Assembly (NCBI GenBank): GCA_902786815.1
Contig: CADADV010000001.1
Coordinates: 1 to 64,000 of the forward strand
Direction of reading: 5' to 3'
Source of the DNA: an uncultured Eubacteriales bacterium
Lineage (GTDB): Bacteria; Bacillota; Clostridia; Peptostreptococcales; Anaerovoracaceae
Length of the DNA: 64,000 nucleotides
Shown here: positions 16,944 to 26,042 of the stretch, one piece after another
Layout: the number at the start of each line of letters is the position of its first letter
Numbering within the stretch: position 1 is the first letter of the stretch
Made by a program: the position numbers and the translations under genes
The notes under the pieces: model-generated
The model's database searches: none
Seen by the model: the letters and a program-made list of their open reading frames with translations, nothing else
Told to the model about the DNA's origin: nothing

Positions 16944-17459
16944 ATGGTGATGAAAAAGAGAATTATAAGCATATTTGCGAGCGTCGTTCTTGCTTTTGCA
17001 TTCTGCGTATGCTTTACGGCCTGCGGCGGTTCCGATGAGGAGCAGGCTGCGGATACAGAAACAAAGCAGGAAGCGACAGAGGAAGTCAACAAGGAAGACG
17101 AGATCGAAGAGGACGCTGAGCTGGAAGCGAAAGAAGAGGCGATGATCGAGGCCGAGGAAAACGCCGAGGAAACGCCGGTCAAGACAGATACGAAATATGA
17201 AGATTTTGTCGGAACCTGGAAGACCGTAACGGAAATGGCAGATGACGCGTTCGGGGGATTCGAGATCACTTTCCATAAGAATAAGAAATTCGATGCAGTT
17301 ATTACCGGAGAAGAAGAGAAGGGCAAATGCACCTTTGCAGACGGCGTGACGACAGCCCAGAACGAAGTAGTGAACGCGCAGTTCTGGTTCAATGACGAAG
17401 GGATCATGGTCGTCCTGGATGAGAACGGTGCTATGGCAATGCTGAAAAAGGTCAAATAA
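16944..17459 (+). CDS. Small acidic lipoprotein
   Basis: This 171-aa protein has a basic, hydrophobic leader ending in a lipobox-like CFTACGG, so the Cys before GG is the likely lipidated residue. A strongly acidic Glu/Ala-rich, probably helical stretch follows, then a C-terminal domain of about 85 residues beginning YEDFVGTWKTVTEMADDAFGGFEITFHKN, which looks like a small lipocalin- or calycin-type beta barrel. AAGGAAGGGG precedes the ATG at 16944. It heads the transcription unit of two LCP proteins. Function unknown; a surface protein bound to the outer face of the membrane is the safe reading. Confidence 0.6.
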   Translation: MVMKKRIISIFASVVLAFAFCVCFTACGGSDEEQAADTETKQEATEEVNKEDEIEEDAELEAKEEAMIEAEENAEETPVKTDTKYEDFVGTWKTVTEMADDAFGGFEITFHKNKKFDAVITGEEEKGKCTFADGVTTAQNEVVNAQFWFNDEGIMVVLDENGAMAMLKKVK

Positions 17460-17483
17460 GAGACCATCAGGCGATCAGAGAAC

Positions 17484-18629
17484 ATGAAACAGAAAACGCT
17501 TCAGATCCTGAATATGATCGGACGTGCGGCAGCCGTTCTTTTACTGCTCTTTCTTGAAGCAGTTTTTCTGTTGATTATGATGGTGCTCGATGTGCTGCCG
17601 ATGCAGTACTGGGTTGCCCTTCTGGCAGCTATGGCACTGGCCGATGTCTGTGGTATAATACTGATAAAGAGTTACAATATAACAAAGCAGTTGGCGGGCG
17701 CTGCAGTATGCATGGCAGTGTGCATTTTGCTATGCTCGGGATCCTATGTGATGGCCGAGACGTATGTGTCCCTGCAGAAGATCAGCGAGACCAGCGGGCT
17801 GCCGGAAGAAGAGCGGACTGCAGTGACAGAAGAGCCCTTCAATGTTTGCGTGACCGGAATCGATATATGGGGAGAGATCGACCAGGTCTCCAGGAGCGAT
17901 GTCAACATGGTCGTCACAGTGAATCCAAAGACGAGGAGCGTGATGCTGACGTCTGTGCCGCGGGATTCCTATGTCATCCTCCACTCTTTTGGCGAGTATG
18001 ACAAACTTACGCATTCAGGAGTGTGGGGCGTGGAGGAAACGGTCACGACCCTCGAGGACTGGCTGGATATCGACATCGACTATTACGTCAGAGTGAACTT
18101 CTCCATGCTGGTGGATATTGTCAATGCCATCGACGGGATCGACGTTTACTCGGATTACGCATTCAAGTCGGCGATCCACGACTGTTCCTATAAGAAGGGC
18201 TGGAACCATCTCAACGGGAAGCAGGCGCTGTACTTCGCCAGAGAGCGGAAGGCCTTCGAGGATCAGGATCAGCAGCGGATCAAGAATCAGCAGAAGGTCA
18301 TGAAGGCCTGCCTGAAGAAAGTCATGAGCAGCAGAGTGCTGCTGACCAACTATACGAAGCTGCTGGATGCCGTAGACGATGAGATGCAGACAGACATGTC
18401 GCAGAAAGAGATGACAAGCCTGGTCAAGATGCAGCTCGCCGATATGGACAGGAAATGGACGATCAAGACCCAGTCGGTCAAAGGAGACCTGACGATGAAG
18501 GGTACTTATACAATGGGCATGGGACGGGACCTGCTTGTCTCGATCCCGCGCGAAGAGTCAGTGGAAAAAGTCAAGAAAGGAATCGACAAGACATATCATC
18601 CGGAAAACTATCCTGAAGAAGAAAAGTGA
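17484..18629 (+). CDS. LytR-CpsA-Psr family protein (tandem copy 1)
   Basis: This 381-aa LCP protein has three predicted N-terminal membrane helices within residues 1-100, then an LCP domain: FNVCVTGIDIWGEID, SDVNMVVTVNPKTRSVMLTSVPRDSYV, DKLTHSG, a VNFSMLVDIVNAIDGIDVYS helix and YFARERKAF with the conserved arginines. The family transfers undecaprenyl-phosphate-linked polymers to peptidoglycan. It is followed four bases later by a longer, closely similar LCP gene, so the pair arose by tandem duplication. Their place at the head of a wall-polymer locus suggests they attach that polymer to the wall. Confidence 0.88.
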   Translation: MKQKTLQILNMIGRAAAVLLLLFLEAVFLLIMMVLDVLPMQYWVALLAAMALADVCGIILIKSYNITKQLAGAAVCMAVCILLCSGSYVMAETYVSLQKISETSGLPEEERTAVTEEPFNVCVTGIDIWGEIDQVSRSDVNMVVTVNPKTRSVMLTSVPRDSYVILHSFGEYDKLTHSGVWGVEETVTTLEDWLDIDIDYYVRVNFSMLVDIVNAIDGIDVYSDYAFKSAIHDCSYKKGWNHLNGKQALYFARERKAFEDQDQQRIKNQQKVMKACLKKVMSSRVLLTNYTKLLDAVDDEMQTDMSQKEMTSLVKMQLADMDRKWTIKTQSVKGDLTMKGTYTMGMGRDLLVSIPREESVEKVKKGIDKTYHPENYPEEEK

Positions 18630-18633
18630 GATT

Positions 18634-20235
18634 ATGAACGAATTATTAAACGAAAAATTCAAATTCAGGCTGATGCCGAGATCCCTGGGCCTGCGCATCG
18701 TAATGGGAATAGGACTGATCGCGGAAATCTTTTTCGTGGTCCTCCTGCTGGTGCTCGACATCCTGCCGGCAAGTTACACCTTCGCGATCCTGGCAGCGAT
18801 CGTGGCAGTCGACATTGTACTGATCCTGCTGATCAACGGTTCGAAAAAGACCAACATGATGCGGGTGACCGGCCTAATCATCTTCATGCTGCTTATGAAT
18901 TTGCTTTTGGTAGGTGATTTCTATATCTACAGCACCTATGACACCATGCAGAAAATCAGCAAATACAGAGCGACGTGGGAGATCTACAATGTCATCACGC
19001 TGCGCGGCGGCAAATACAACCAGATCGGCGACATCAACGGGCAGAAGGTCAAGGTCCTGGACATGGACTCGAAACAGCTGACGGAAGCAAAGGAGAGACT
19101 GGTCACGAAGGAAAACGTTTCTTATGAGAAGAGCAGCAACCTGATCGGCCTCGGACGGGAGATGCTTCCCGAAAAGGGCGACAAAAATGATGTGGTCATC
19201 ATGGCTACGAATCCGCAGTATAAGACGCTGAACAAACAGATCGCAGGCTTCAAAGAAAGCACCCAGAGTATCTACAAGATCAAAGTCAGGAAGAGATCTG
19301 ACGACAGTACGAAGCGGATCGACGTGCGTGTCGACTCCTTCAACGTACTCATCTCCGGCAAGGACATCTGGGGCAAGCTCAAGTCAGACAAGTCAGGACT
19401 TTCCGACGTCAATATGGTCATGACCGTCAATCCGAAGACGAAGCATGTACTCCTCACGTCCATCCCGAGAGACAGTTATGTGCCGCTCCACTCCTACGGG
19501 GCGAAGGACAAGCTGACACATACGGGTATCTACGGTGAAGAGGAGACGAAGAAGACCATCGAAGATTTCCTGGATATCGATATCAACTACGGGATCACCG
19601 TCAACTTCTCCATGCTGGTGGATCTGATCGACGCCATCGGCGGCATCGACGTGTATTCCGAGTATGAATTCGATTCTGCGATCCACGACTGCCACTATAA
19701 GAAAGGCTGGAACCACCTGAAGGGCAAGCCGGCACTGTACTTCGCCAGAGAGCGAAAAGCTTTCACCGACGGCGATATGCAGCGGAACAAGAACCAGCAG
19801 AAGGTCCTGAAGGCCACCATCGAGAAAGTCACGAGCAGCAAGGTCATCATGACCCGGTACAGCAGCATCCTCAATTCCGTCGAGGACAAGATGTACACAG
19901 ACCTTTCGGACAAGGATCTGAGAATGCTGGCACGGCTCACCATACGGAGCATGCACACCGGATGGAAGGTCGACACGGTGAATATCACAGGCGGAACAGG
20001 CGGAGCACCGTGCTTCAGCATGGGTAACCAGAATCTGTCCTGCGTATTCCCAAGCGAGGAGTCCGTAGAAGAAGCAAAGACCGCGATCCACGACACCATG
20101 TATCCGGTCGACAACACGATTCAGAAACCATCAGAGGAAAACAATACAGAAAACAGTACAGATAAAGCCGCAACAGAGGAAACAAAAGCGGAAGAAACCA
20201 AAGCGGAGGAAACCACAAGTGATCAAGTTCAATAA
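18634..20235 (+). CDS. LytR-CpsA-Psr family protein (tandem copy 2, extended)
   Basis: This 533-aa LCP protein is closely related to the copy upstream: both share SDVNMV-TVNPKT, PRDSYV-LHS, NFSMLVD, AIHDC-YKKGWNHL and ALYFARERKAF. It differs in carrying about 110 extra residues between the three N-terminal membrane helices and the LCP core (KYRATWEIYNVITLRGGKYN onward). It ends in an acidic Lys-Ala-Glu-Glu repeat tail (bases about 20176-20218). I placed the start at ATG 18634, just after the previous stop, rather than far upstream inside the previous gene. The last codons overlap the aminotransferase start. Confidence 0.87.
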   Translation: MNELLNEKFKFRLMPRSLGLRIVMGIGLIAEIFFVVLLLVLDILPASYTFAILAAIVAVDIVLILLINGSKKTNMMRVTGLIIFMLLMNLLLVGDFYIYSTYDTMQKISKYRATWEIYNVITLRGGKYNQIGDINGQKVKVLDMDSKQLTEAKERLVTKENVSYEKSSNLIGLGREMLPEKGDKNDVVIMATNPQYKTLNKQIAGFKESTQSIYKIKVRKRSDDSTKRIDVRVDSFNVLISGKDIWGKLKSDKSGLSDVNMVMTVNPKTKHVLLTSIPRDSYVPLHSYGAKDKLTHTGIYGEEETKKTIEDFLDIDINYGITVNFSMLVDLIDAIGGIDVYSEYEFDSAIHDCHYKKGWNHLKGKPALYFARERKAFTDGDMQRNKNQQKVLKATIEKVTSSKVIMTRYSSILNSVEDKMYTDLSDKDLRMLARLTIRSMHTGWKVDTVNITGGTGGAPCFSMGNQNLSCVFPSEESVEEAKTAIHDTMYPVDNTIQKPSEENNTENSTDKAATEETKAEETKAEETTSDQVQ

Positions 20236-21355
20236 AGCAAGTATAACGCAGCTCGAAGAGAAGTATCTGCTGGACGCGCTCCACGGAAACGTTCTGTCGG
20301 GGGACGGCAAATATACGGATATGGCCTACGAGGCGCTCGGCAAACGGTTCGGGTTTGAACGTATGCTGCTCACTACCTCCGGAACAGCGTCGCTGGAGAT
20401 GGCTTCGATCCTCTCCAGGATCGAACCCGGAGATGAGGTCATCGTGCCGTCGTTTACATTTTCATCGACGGTAAACGCCTTTCTGCTCAGAGGCGCGCAT
20501 CCGCTGTTCTGCGATATCCGCCCTGACACCTGCAACATAGATGAGATGCTGATCGAGGAACTGATCACGCCGAAGACAAAGGCCATCTGCGCAGTGGACT
20601 ATGCAGGCGTAGCTGCCGAAATGGATACCATCAACCGGATCGCGAAAGAACACGGATTGATGGTGATCGAAGACGCGGCGCAGGCACTGGGATCCACCTA
20701 CAAGGGCCGGTTTGCCGGAACGCTCAGTGAGCTGGGATGCTTCAGTTTCCATGAAACCAAGAATTACATCATGGGTGAAGGCGGCATGATCGTCGTGAAT
20801 GATGAGAGCCTTATGGACAGGGCTGAGATCATCCGTGAGAAAGGGACCAACAGAAGGCAGCTGATCCGGGGCGTTGTGGATAAGTACTCGTGGCATGACA
20901 TCGGATCATCCTTCCTGCCGTCGGACCTGCTGGCAGCGCTGCTGTACGCGCAGATACTGCGGTTCGATGAGATCATGGACAAGAGGATGCTTGTGTGGAA
21001 CACATATATGGAAGAACTGAAAGATCTGGAACAGCAGGGTCTTATAGGCCTTCCGCAGATACCGGAGCACTGTACGCACAATGCGCACATGTTCAATCTG
21101 CTCCTGCCGACGCCCGAGGCGCGCAACGAATTCGGCGACAGGATGAGGGAGAAGGGCATCCAGGCCCACATCTGTTATGTGCCGCTGCACTCCGCACCGA
21201 TGGGTCAGAGCCTGGGTTACCATGAGGGAATGCTTCCGGTCACGGAAAGCTACGGAAAGCGGCTCATCCGTCTGCCCCTGCACGCGGAACTGACAAAAGA
21301 AGACGCGCTGACCGTATGTGAGGAAGCCAGGAAGATCCTGTGCACGCTGGGATAA
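20219..21355 (+). CDS. dTDP-4-amino-4,6-dideoxyhexose transaminase (WecE/RffA-like)
   Basis: This 378-aa PLP enzyme of the DegT/DnrJ/EryC1/StrS family resembles the WecE/RffA branch, which aminates dTDP-4-keto-6-deoxyglucose. Family marks are IKFNKASITQLEEKYLLDAL then LSGDGKYTD, TTSGTASLEMA, EVIVPSFTFSSTVNAFLL, VIEDAAQALGSTYKG and SFHETKNYIMGEGG with the PLP-binding Lys181. It starts at GTG 20219 after GGAGG at 20204-20208, inside the end of the LCP gene. With RmlA and RmlB at 42994-44892 it would give dTDP-Fuc4N or its epimer dTDP-Qui4N. The 4-amino product is well supported; the epimer is not. Confidence 0.85.
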   Translation: MIKFNKASITQLEEKYLLDALHGNVLSGDGKYTDMAYEALGKRFGFERMLLTTSGTASLEMASILSRIEPGDEVIVPSFTFSSTVNAFLLRGAHPLFCDIRPDTCNIDEMLIEELITPKTKAICAVDYAGVAAEMDTINRIAKEHGLMVIEDAAQALGSTYKGRFAGTLSELGCFSFHETKNYIMGEGGMIVVNDESLMDRAEIIREKGTNRRQLIRGVVDKYSWHDIGSSFLPSDLLAALLYAQILRFDEIMDKRMLVWNTYMEELKDLEQQGLIGLPQIPEHCTHNAHMFNLLLPTPEARNEFGDRMREKGIQAHICYVPLHSAPMGQSLGYHEGMLPVTESYGKRLIRLPLHAELTKEDALTVCEEARKILCTLG

Positions 21356-21364
21356 ACAACTCCG

Positions 21365-22654
21365 ATGCTCGCAGGAATAAGAAAACTATTAGAAAAAACA
21401 AATAATCCGGAGCGCAGCGCGTATCTCTGGAACGCCATCAACGCAGCGCTGGCCGCGGTGGAATGTCCGGTCATCCTTATGGTCATGACCAGGACCAACG
21501 GCATGTACGATGCGGGCGTGTTCAGCATCGCTTATGCAGTAGCCAGCCTGATGATGTATCTGGGGCAGTACGGGCTCAGAAGATACCAGTCCTCCGACGT
21601 GCTTGAGAAGTTCTCCTTCCGGGAGTATCACGGCGTAAGGTTCCTGACCTGTTCGGTGATGGTTCTGGCGAGTCTGGGATACTGCATATACGGAACACTG
21701 ATGCTCCATTACAACCTCAGCAAGTTCCTGGTCATCATGATCGTGTGCATGCTGAAATATGTACAGGCGTATACAGATGTGTTCCACGGCAGGATGCAGC
21801 AAAAGGGGAGACTGGATGTTGCGACGAAGTGTTCGGCGGCCAGATATGTGCTGGAGATGCTGACCTGCTGCCTGTTCCTGGTGTTCACAAAGAATATGCT
21901 GCTGGCTGCAAGCGCCTGCCTGGCTGTATCCGTGGCAGAAGCCATGCTGACCAGCGTCAATGAAGGCAAACACTTCGGGGGCAGCCTGAAGCCCGCCTTC
22001 AGCGGAGAAAAAACGAAGATGCTGATGATCGAGGGTTTCCCGATCTTCGTCAGCCTTTTCCTGAACGTGTATATCGGCAACGCGCCGAAGTATGCGATCG
22101 ACGCATGCCTGACAGAAGAGATACAGGCTTACTACAATTTCATATTCATGCCGGCTTTCGTCGTTGGGCTGATCGCGCACTTTATTTTCAACCCGATCAT
22201 CACGACTTACGCAAAACTTTGGGTGGCAAATGAGAAGGATCAGTTCGTGAAGCTTGTCAAACTGATCCGCAAACAGTGCTATATCATACTGGGCATCACG
22301 GCCCTCGGCCTGGCGGTGGCGTTCACCATCGGGATCCCGCTGATCTCCTTTGTGTTCGGTGCGGATGTGTCGGACTACAAACGGGAACTCGTGATCATCA
22401 TGGTGGGCGGCGGGATGCTCGCCTACGCGACCTTCTTCGCCACGGTGCTGACGATCATCAGAAAGCAGCGGGTGATGCTGATATGCTACGCTGTGGCAGC
22501 CGCATCAGCCTTCCTGGTTTCAAGGCCCATGGTCATCCGTTTCGGAATGACGGGCGCGGCCGTGCTGTACGCGATCATCATGACGGTGCTCGCGGTAATG
22601 CTGTTCATAACACTTTACGTTGGAATAAAGAAAGAGAGGAAAAAAGTCAAATGA
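21365..22654 (+). CDS. Wzx-like polysaccharide flippase (MOP superfamily)
   Basis: This 429-aa polytopic membrane protein shows about twelve hydrophobic segments spread over its whole length, the layout of O-antigen and capsule flippases. Membrane segments include ECPVILMVMTRTNGMYDAGV, FVVGLIAHFIFNPIITTYAK and the terminal AVLYAIIMTVLAVMLFITLY. These proteins move undecaprenyl-pyrophosphate-linked oligosaccharide across the membrane. It directly follows the sugar aminotransferase and overlaps the TagD-like gene by four bases. A separate TagGH-type ABC exporter is encoded later in the same locus, so two export routes are present. Confidence 0.8.
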   Translation: MLAGIRKLLEKTNNPERSAYLWNAINAALAAVECPVILMVMTRTNGMYDAGVFSIAYAVASLMMYLGQYGLRRYQSSDVLEKFSFREYHGVRFLTCSVMVLASLGYCIYGTLMLHYNLSKFLVIMIVCMLKYVQAYTDVFHGRMQQKGRLDVATKCSAARYVLEMLTCCLFLVFTKNMLLAASACLAVSVAEAMLTSVNEGKHFGGSLKPAFSGEKTKMLMIEGFPIFVSLFLNVYIGNAPKYAIDACLTEEIQAYYNFIFMPAFVVGLIAHFIFNPIITTYAKLWVANEKDQFVKLVKLIRKQCYIILGITALGLAVAFTIGIPLISFVFGADVSDYKRELVIIMVGGGMLAYATFFATVLTIIRKQRVMLICYAVAAASAFLVSRPMVIRFGMTGAAVLYAIIMTVLAVMLFITLYVGIKKERKKVK

Positions 22655-23046
22655 AAAAGGTTCTTACAGTAGGTGTATTCGATTATTTCCACCTGGGACA
22701 TCTGCGTCTCTTCAAGAACGCCAAGAAGCTGGGCGATTATCTCATCGTCGCCGTGCAGGACGGAGATTTCATCCTGAAATTCAAACCGGACGCCAAGGTA
22801 CTCTACACGACAGAGCAGAGACTGGAGATCGTAAGTGCTTTAAAGCCGGTTGACGAAGTCATCACGTACACAGCGATCGACGAGGATATCAAGAAGGTGG
22901 ACTTCGATGTATTCGCCATCGGCGGAGACCAGAACCACGCAGGATTCCAGAGAGCGGTAAAATGGTGTGAAGAGAACGGCAAAGAAGTCATTCGTCTTCC
23001 GAGAACGCCCGGCATCGCATCATCGGAGATCAAGAAAAACCTGTAA
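22651..23046 (+). CDS. tagD: TagD-like cytidylyltransferase (glycerol-3-phosphate type)
   Basis: This 131-aa nucleotidyltransferase has the size and motifs of TagD/GCT, which makes CDP-glycerol from glycerol-3-phosphate and CTP. VGVFDYFHLGHLRLF contains the HxGH site (His14 and His17). The C-terminus RTPGIASSEIKKNL corresponds to the RTEGISTTxIK signature. I chose the ATG at 22651, which overlaps the flippase stop; the longer in-frame upstream extension lies inside the flippase and has no family-like sequence. Related enzymes use phosphocholine or phosphoethanolamine, so the substrate is inferred from the CDP-glycerol transferases that follow. Confidence 0.8.
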   Translation: MKKVLTVGVFDYFHLGHLRLFKNAKKLGDYLIVAVQDGDFILKFKPDAKVLYTTEQRLEIVSALKPVDEVITYTAIDEDIKKVDFDVFAIGGDQNHAGFQRAVKWCEENGKEVIRLPRTPGIASSEIKKNL

Positions 23047-24194
23047 TGGGAATCTCAGGCAAAATCAGGACTGCCTCACGTGTCCTGAAGTTCATAAGTG
23101 AATACAAACGTGCGGGAGCAGGATCGAAGATCGATCCGGATGCGGTGTTTTTCGTGACGGATGTCAGCGATACGCTGACGGGGAACTTAAAGTGCGTTTA
23201 CGACCTTACGCCGGCGCGGTTCACGAAGCACGTTTATGCCAAAAACAAGCACATACATGCCCAGACCGATGAGGATATCCGCCTCATCGCGAGGGGCCTG
23301 GCTTGCTGCGGGCGAGTGTTCCTGGAAGATGTGCTGGACTTCACGGAGTTTATGAACGTTCCGGAAGGACAGCAGATCATCCAGCTCTGGCACGGCTGCG
23401 GCGCCTACAAGCAGTTCGGATTCGCACGGCCGGACGGACAGACCGGCGGCGTGCGGGTCAGCAAAGGCCACCGCAAGTATACGGGTGCCATCGTGAGCGC
23501 CGAGGAAATCCGGCAATGCTATGCGGACGCCTACGATATCCCTCTGGAGCGTGTGCATGCGACCGGGATCCCCCGGACGGATGTGTTCTTCGATGAGGCC
23601 TGCAGGGAGCAGGCAGCAGAGAGGATCCTGCGCAAGTTCCCGCAGCTTGAGGGCCGGAAGAAGATCCTGTTCGCCCCCACCTACAGGGGGACGAGGATCG
23701 CCGACGCGACCTATGATTTCAGCAGACTGGATCCTGAGCAGTTCATCAGGCAGCTGGGAGAAGGGTATACGCTGATGCTCAAATGGCATCCTGCCATGGC
23801 GGGCAATCTGAAAAAGGGCGCGCCGTATCCTTATGAAAAGAGTGTGGATGGCCTTTGCATCATCGATGTTTCAGAGGAGGACATCAATGATCTGATGATG
23901 GTGTCGGATATGATGATCACGGACTACTCCTCTGCCATATTCGAGTATCTGCTCACAGGAAAGCCTATCATATACTATGTGTATGATAGAGAAGAGTACG
24001 CGGATACGCGGGGGCTGTTCTACAGCTTTGAAGATTATGTATATGGAGAGACTGCCGTGGATCAGGACGAACTGATCCGGGCGGTGAAGAAGGAAAACTT
24101 GATGGCGGATAGGCGCGAGGTCTTCCGCAGCAGGTTTATGTCTGCCTGTGACGGACACGCAGGTGAGAGAGTGTGCGAACGCTTTCTCAGGTGA
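23046..24194 (+). CDS. CDP-glycerol glycerophosphotransferase family protein (1)
   Basis: This 382-aa protein belongs to the TagB/TagF/TarL family, which moves glycerol-phosphate or ribitol-phosphate from a CDP-polyol to a wall-polymer acceptor at the inner membrane face. Signature segments are IQLWHGCGAYKQFGFA (catalytic-type His), IPRTDVFFDE, ILFAPTYRGTRI, LMLKWHP and VSDMMITDYSSAIFEYLLTGKP. It overlaps the TagD-like gene by one base and is followed closely by a second family member. The short, single-domain length fits a primase-like or linker enzyme better than a processive polymerase, but this is only suggestive. Confidence 0.87.
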   Translation: MGISGKIRTASRVLKFISEYKRAGAGSKIDPDAVFFVTDVSDTLTGNLKCVYDLTPARFTKHVYAKNKHIHAQTDEDIRLIARGLACCGRVFLEDVLDFTEFMNVPEGQQIIQLWHGCGAYKQFGFARPDGQTGGVRVSKGHRKYTGAIVSAEEIRQCYADAYDIPLERVHATGIPRTDVFFDEACREQAAERILRKFPQLEGRKKILFAPTYRGTRIADATYDFSRLDPEQFIRQLGEGYTLMLKWHPAMAGNLKKGAPYPYEKSVDGLCIIDVSEEDINDLMMVSDMMITDYSSAIFEYLLTGKPIIYYVYDREEYADTRGLFYSFEDYVYGETAVDQDELIRAVKKENLMADRREVFRSRFMSACDGHAGERVCERFLR

Positions 24195-24204
24195 TGAGGC
24201 AACT

Positions 24205-25338
24205 ATGCTTGGAACACTGATAAAAATCGGCACAGGAGTGCTCAATGCTGTATACAGCATCATGAAGATCGCTCCGGTGAAAAACAGAATCGTATTCTTA
24301 AGCAGGCAGAGCAATAAGCCTTCCTATGATATCAGGGCCCTGGACGAATGGTTTCAGAAGCAGGGCTTCGAAACGGTCGTGCTTTGCAAAGAGATGGGGC
24401 ACGGGCCTGCCGCCTACGCAGGGTACATGCTGCATATGCTCAAGCAGATGCGTTGCATGGCGACATCAAAGATGGTGATCCTGGATACCTACTGCATCGC
24501 GGCGTGCCTGCTCAGGCACAGGGACGAGCTGATCATCGCGCAGATGTGGCACGCGCTGGGATCCCTCAAGAAGTTCAGCCTGAGCATTCTGGACCAGGCC
24601 GGAGGACGCAGCAGCGGGACAGCAAATATCATGCATATGCATGAACAATATGATATCATATTCACAAGCAGCGAGGCGAGCCGCAGTGCTTTTGCGGAAG
24701 CCTTCGGATATGATGAAGAAGCGTTGACGGTCATGAGTCTGCCGCGGGTGGACGCGATCCTTGACCAGCAGCGAGACGAGAAAAACAAAGAGAAAATCAG
24801 GGACGCCTATCCCGGGATCGCAGAAGGCGGCAGGAAGGTGCTTCTTTACGCGCCGACCTTCCGCAAAGGAAAGGATATCTCAGAGGACGTCAGACGGCTG
24901 ATCGACACGGTCGATTACAGCAGGTACGACCTGATCGTGAAACTGCATCCGCTGGATGCGGCGCTGATCGAAGGCGGGCAGGCTATCGTGGACAGGAAAT
25001 TCTCCACGATGGATATGCTCAGTATCTGCGATGTGGTGATCACGGACTACTCTGCAGTGACCTATGAAGCGGCGCTCAAGGGAAGACCTCTGGTATTCTA
25101 TGCGTTTGATATCGGGGAATACATAGCGGGAAGGGATTTTTATCTGGATTATAACAGCGAAATGCCGGGACCTGTGGTGACCAGTGCGGCGGATGTGATG
25201 AAAGTCATCGATGCGGAAGACTGGCAGCCGGACAGGGTGCGGCAGTTTGCTGAGAAGTATATTGAAAAACGTGAGCACTGTACGGAAGAGATGGGACAGT
25301 ACCTTCTCGACCGAATCAATGATTGGAGGAGTTTATGA
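24205..25338 (+). CDS. CDP-glycerol glycerophosphotransferase family protein (2)
   Basis: This 377-aa protein is a second family member in tandem. It carries KNRIVFLSRQSNKPSYD near the N-terminus, IAQMWHALGSLKKFSLS (the HG/HA site), LPRVDAIL, VLLYAPTFRKGKDIS, LIVKLHPLD and ICDVVITDYSAVTYEAALKGRP. I placed the start at ATG 24205 rather than at an in-frame ATG inside the preceding gene. It overlaps TarI by four bases, so it is translationally linked to CDP-ribitol synthesis and may use CDP-ribitol, as TarK/TarL do. Acceptor and donor cannot be read from the sequence. Confidence 0.85.
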   Translation: MLGTLIKIGTGVLNAVYSIMKIAPVKNRIVFLSRQSNKPSYDIRALDEWFQKQGFETVVLCKEMGHGPAAYAGYMLHMLKQMRCMATSKMVILDTYCIAACLLRHRDELIIAQMWHALGSLKKFSLSILDQAGGRSSGTANIMHMHEQYDIIFTSSEASRSAFAEAFGYDEEALTVMSLPRVDAILDQQRDEKNKEKIRDAYPGIAEGGRKVLLYAPTFRKGKDISEDVRRLIDTVDYSRYDLIVKLHPLDAALIEGGQAIVDRKFSTMDMLSICDVVITDYSAVTYEAALKGRPLVFYAFDIGEYIAGRDFYLDYNSEMPGPVVTSAADVMKVIDAEDWQPDRVRQFAEKYIEKREHCTEEMGQYLLDRINDWRSL

Positions 25339-26042
25339 ATTTCGGAGTAATACTGGCAGGCGGAGTTGGACACAGAATGGGCGCAGACAAGCCAAAGCAG
25401 TTTTTGCACATCGGCGAGAAACCGATCATTGTGCACACGGTAGAGAAGTTTGCGTTGTACAGAGGCTTTGAGAAGGTGATCGTGCTCACCCCGGAAGAAT
25501 GGATCGAATACACAAAGGATGTGTTCGAAAAGTATCTTGGCAACATGGACAATATCGTTGTCATCCAGGGCGGCGCAGTCAGAAATGAAACGATCATGAA
25601 CGCCGTCAGGTATATCGAAGAAAACTACGGTCTGGACGACGCAGTCATCGTAACGCATGACGCAGTGCGCCCCTTCGTTACATACAGGATCATCGAGGAG
25701 AACATAGCGGCGGCGACGGAGTTTGGCGCCTGCGACACTGTCATCCCGGCCACGGATACGATCGTAGAGTCCGATGACGGGCAGGCCCTCAGCTGCATTC
25801 CGGACAGAAGCAAGCTGTACCAGGGGCAGACCCCGCAGAGCTTTAAGGCAGCAGAGCTGAAGGCGACTTACGAAGCCCTGACCGAAGAGGAAAAAGAGAT
25901 CCTCACGGACGCATGTAAGATCTACGTGATCAAAGGCAAGCCTGTGCATATCGTCAAGGGCGAGCCGTTCAATATCAAAGTGACGTATCCGTATGACCTT
26001 ACTGTAGCAGAGACACTGATGAAAGGCGGAAGAGATGTTTAA
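25335..26042 (+). CDS. tarI: Ribitol-5-phosphate cytidylyltransferase
   Basis: This 235-aa IspD-superfamily nucleotidyltransferase makes CDP-ribitol from ribitol-5-phosphate and CTP. Motifs are VILAGGVGHRMGADKPKQFL (CTP-binding loop with catalytic-type Arg and Lys), VTHDAVRPFVT, and YQGQTPQSFKA then PFNIKVTYPYDL near the end. IspD has nearly the same motifs; I prefer TarI because the next gene, overlapping by eight bases, is TarJ, and because of the surrounding teichoic-acid genes. GGAGGA precedes the ATG at 25335, which overlaps the upstream stop. Confidence 0.9.
   Translation: MNFGVILAGGVGHRMGADKPKQFLHIGEKPIIVHTVEKFALYRGFEKVIVLTPEEWIEYTKDVFEKYLGNMDNIVVIQGGAVRNETIMNAVRYIEENYGLDDAVIVTHDAVRPFVTYRIIEENIAAATEFGACDTVIPATDTIVESDDGQALSCIPDRSKLYQGQTPQSFKAAELKATYEALTEEEKEILTDACKIYVIKGKPVHIVKGEPFNIKVTYPYDLTVAETLMKGGRDV

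Noticed and set aside
22276-22650. In-frame N-terminal extension of the TagD-like protein
   Set aside because: It lies wholly inside the flippase gene; the conserved cytidylyltransferase start is at 22651.
25335-26042. IspD (isoprenoid cytidylyltransferase) as identity of the TarI gene
   Set aside because: The motifs overlap, but coupling to tarJ and the teichoic-acid neighbourhood favour TarI.
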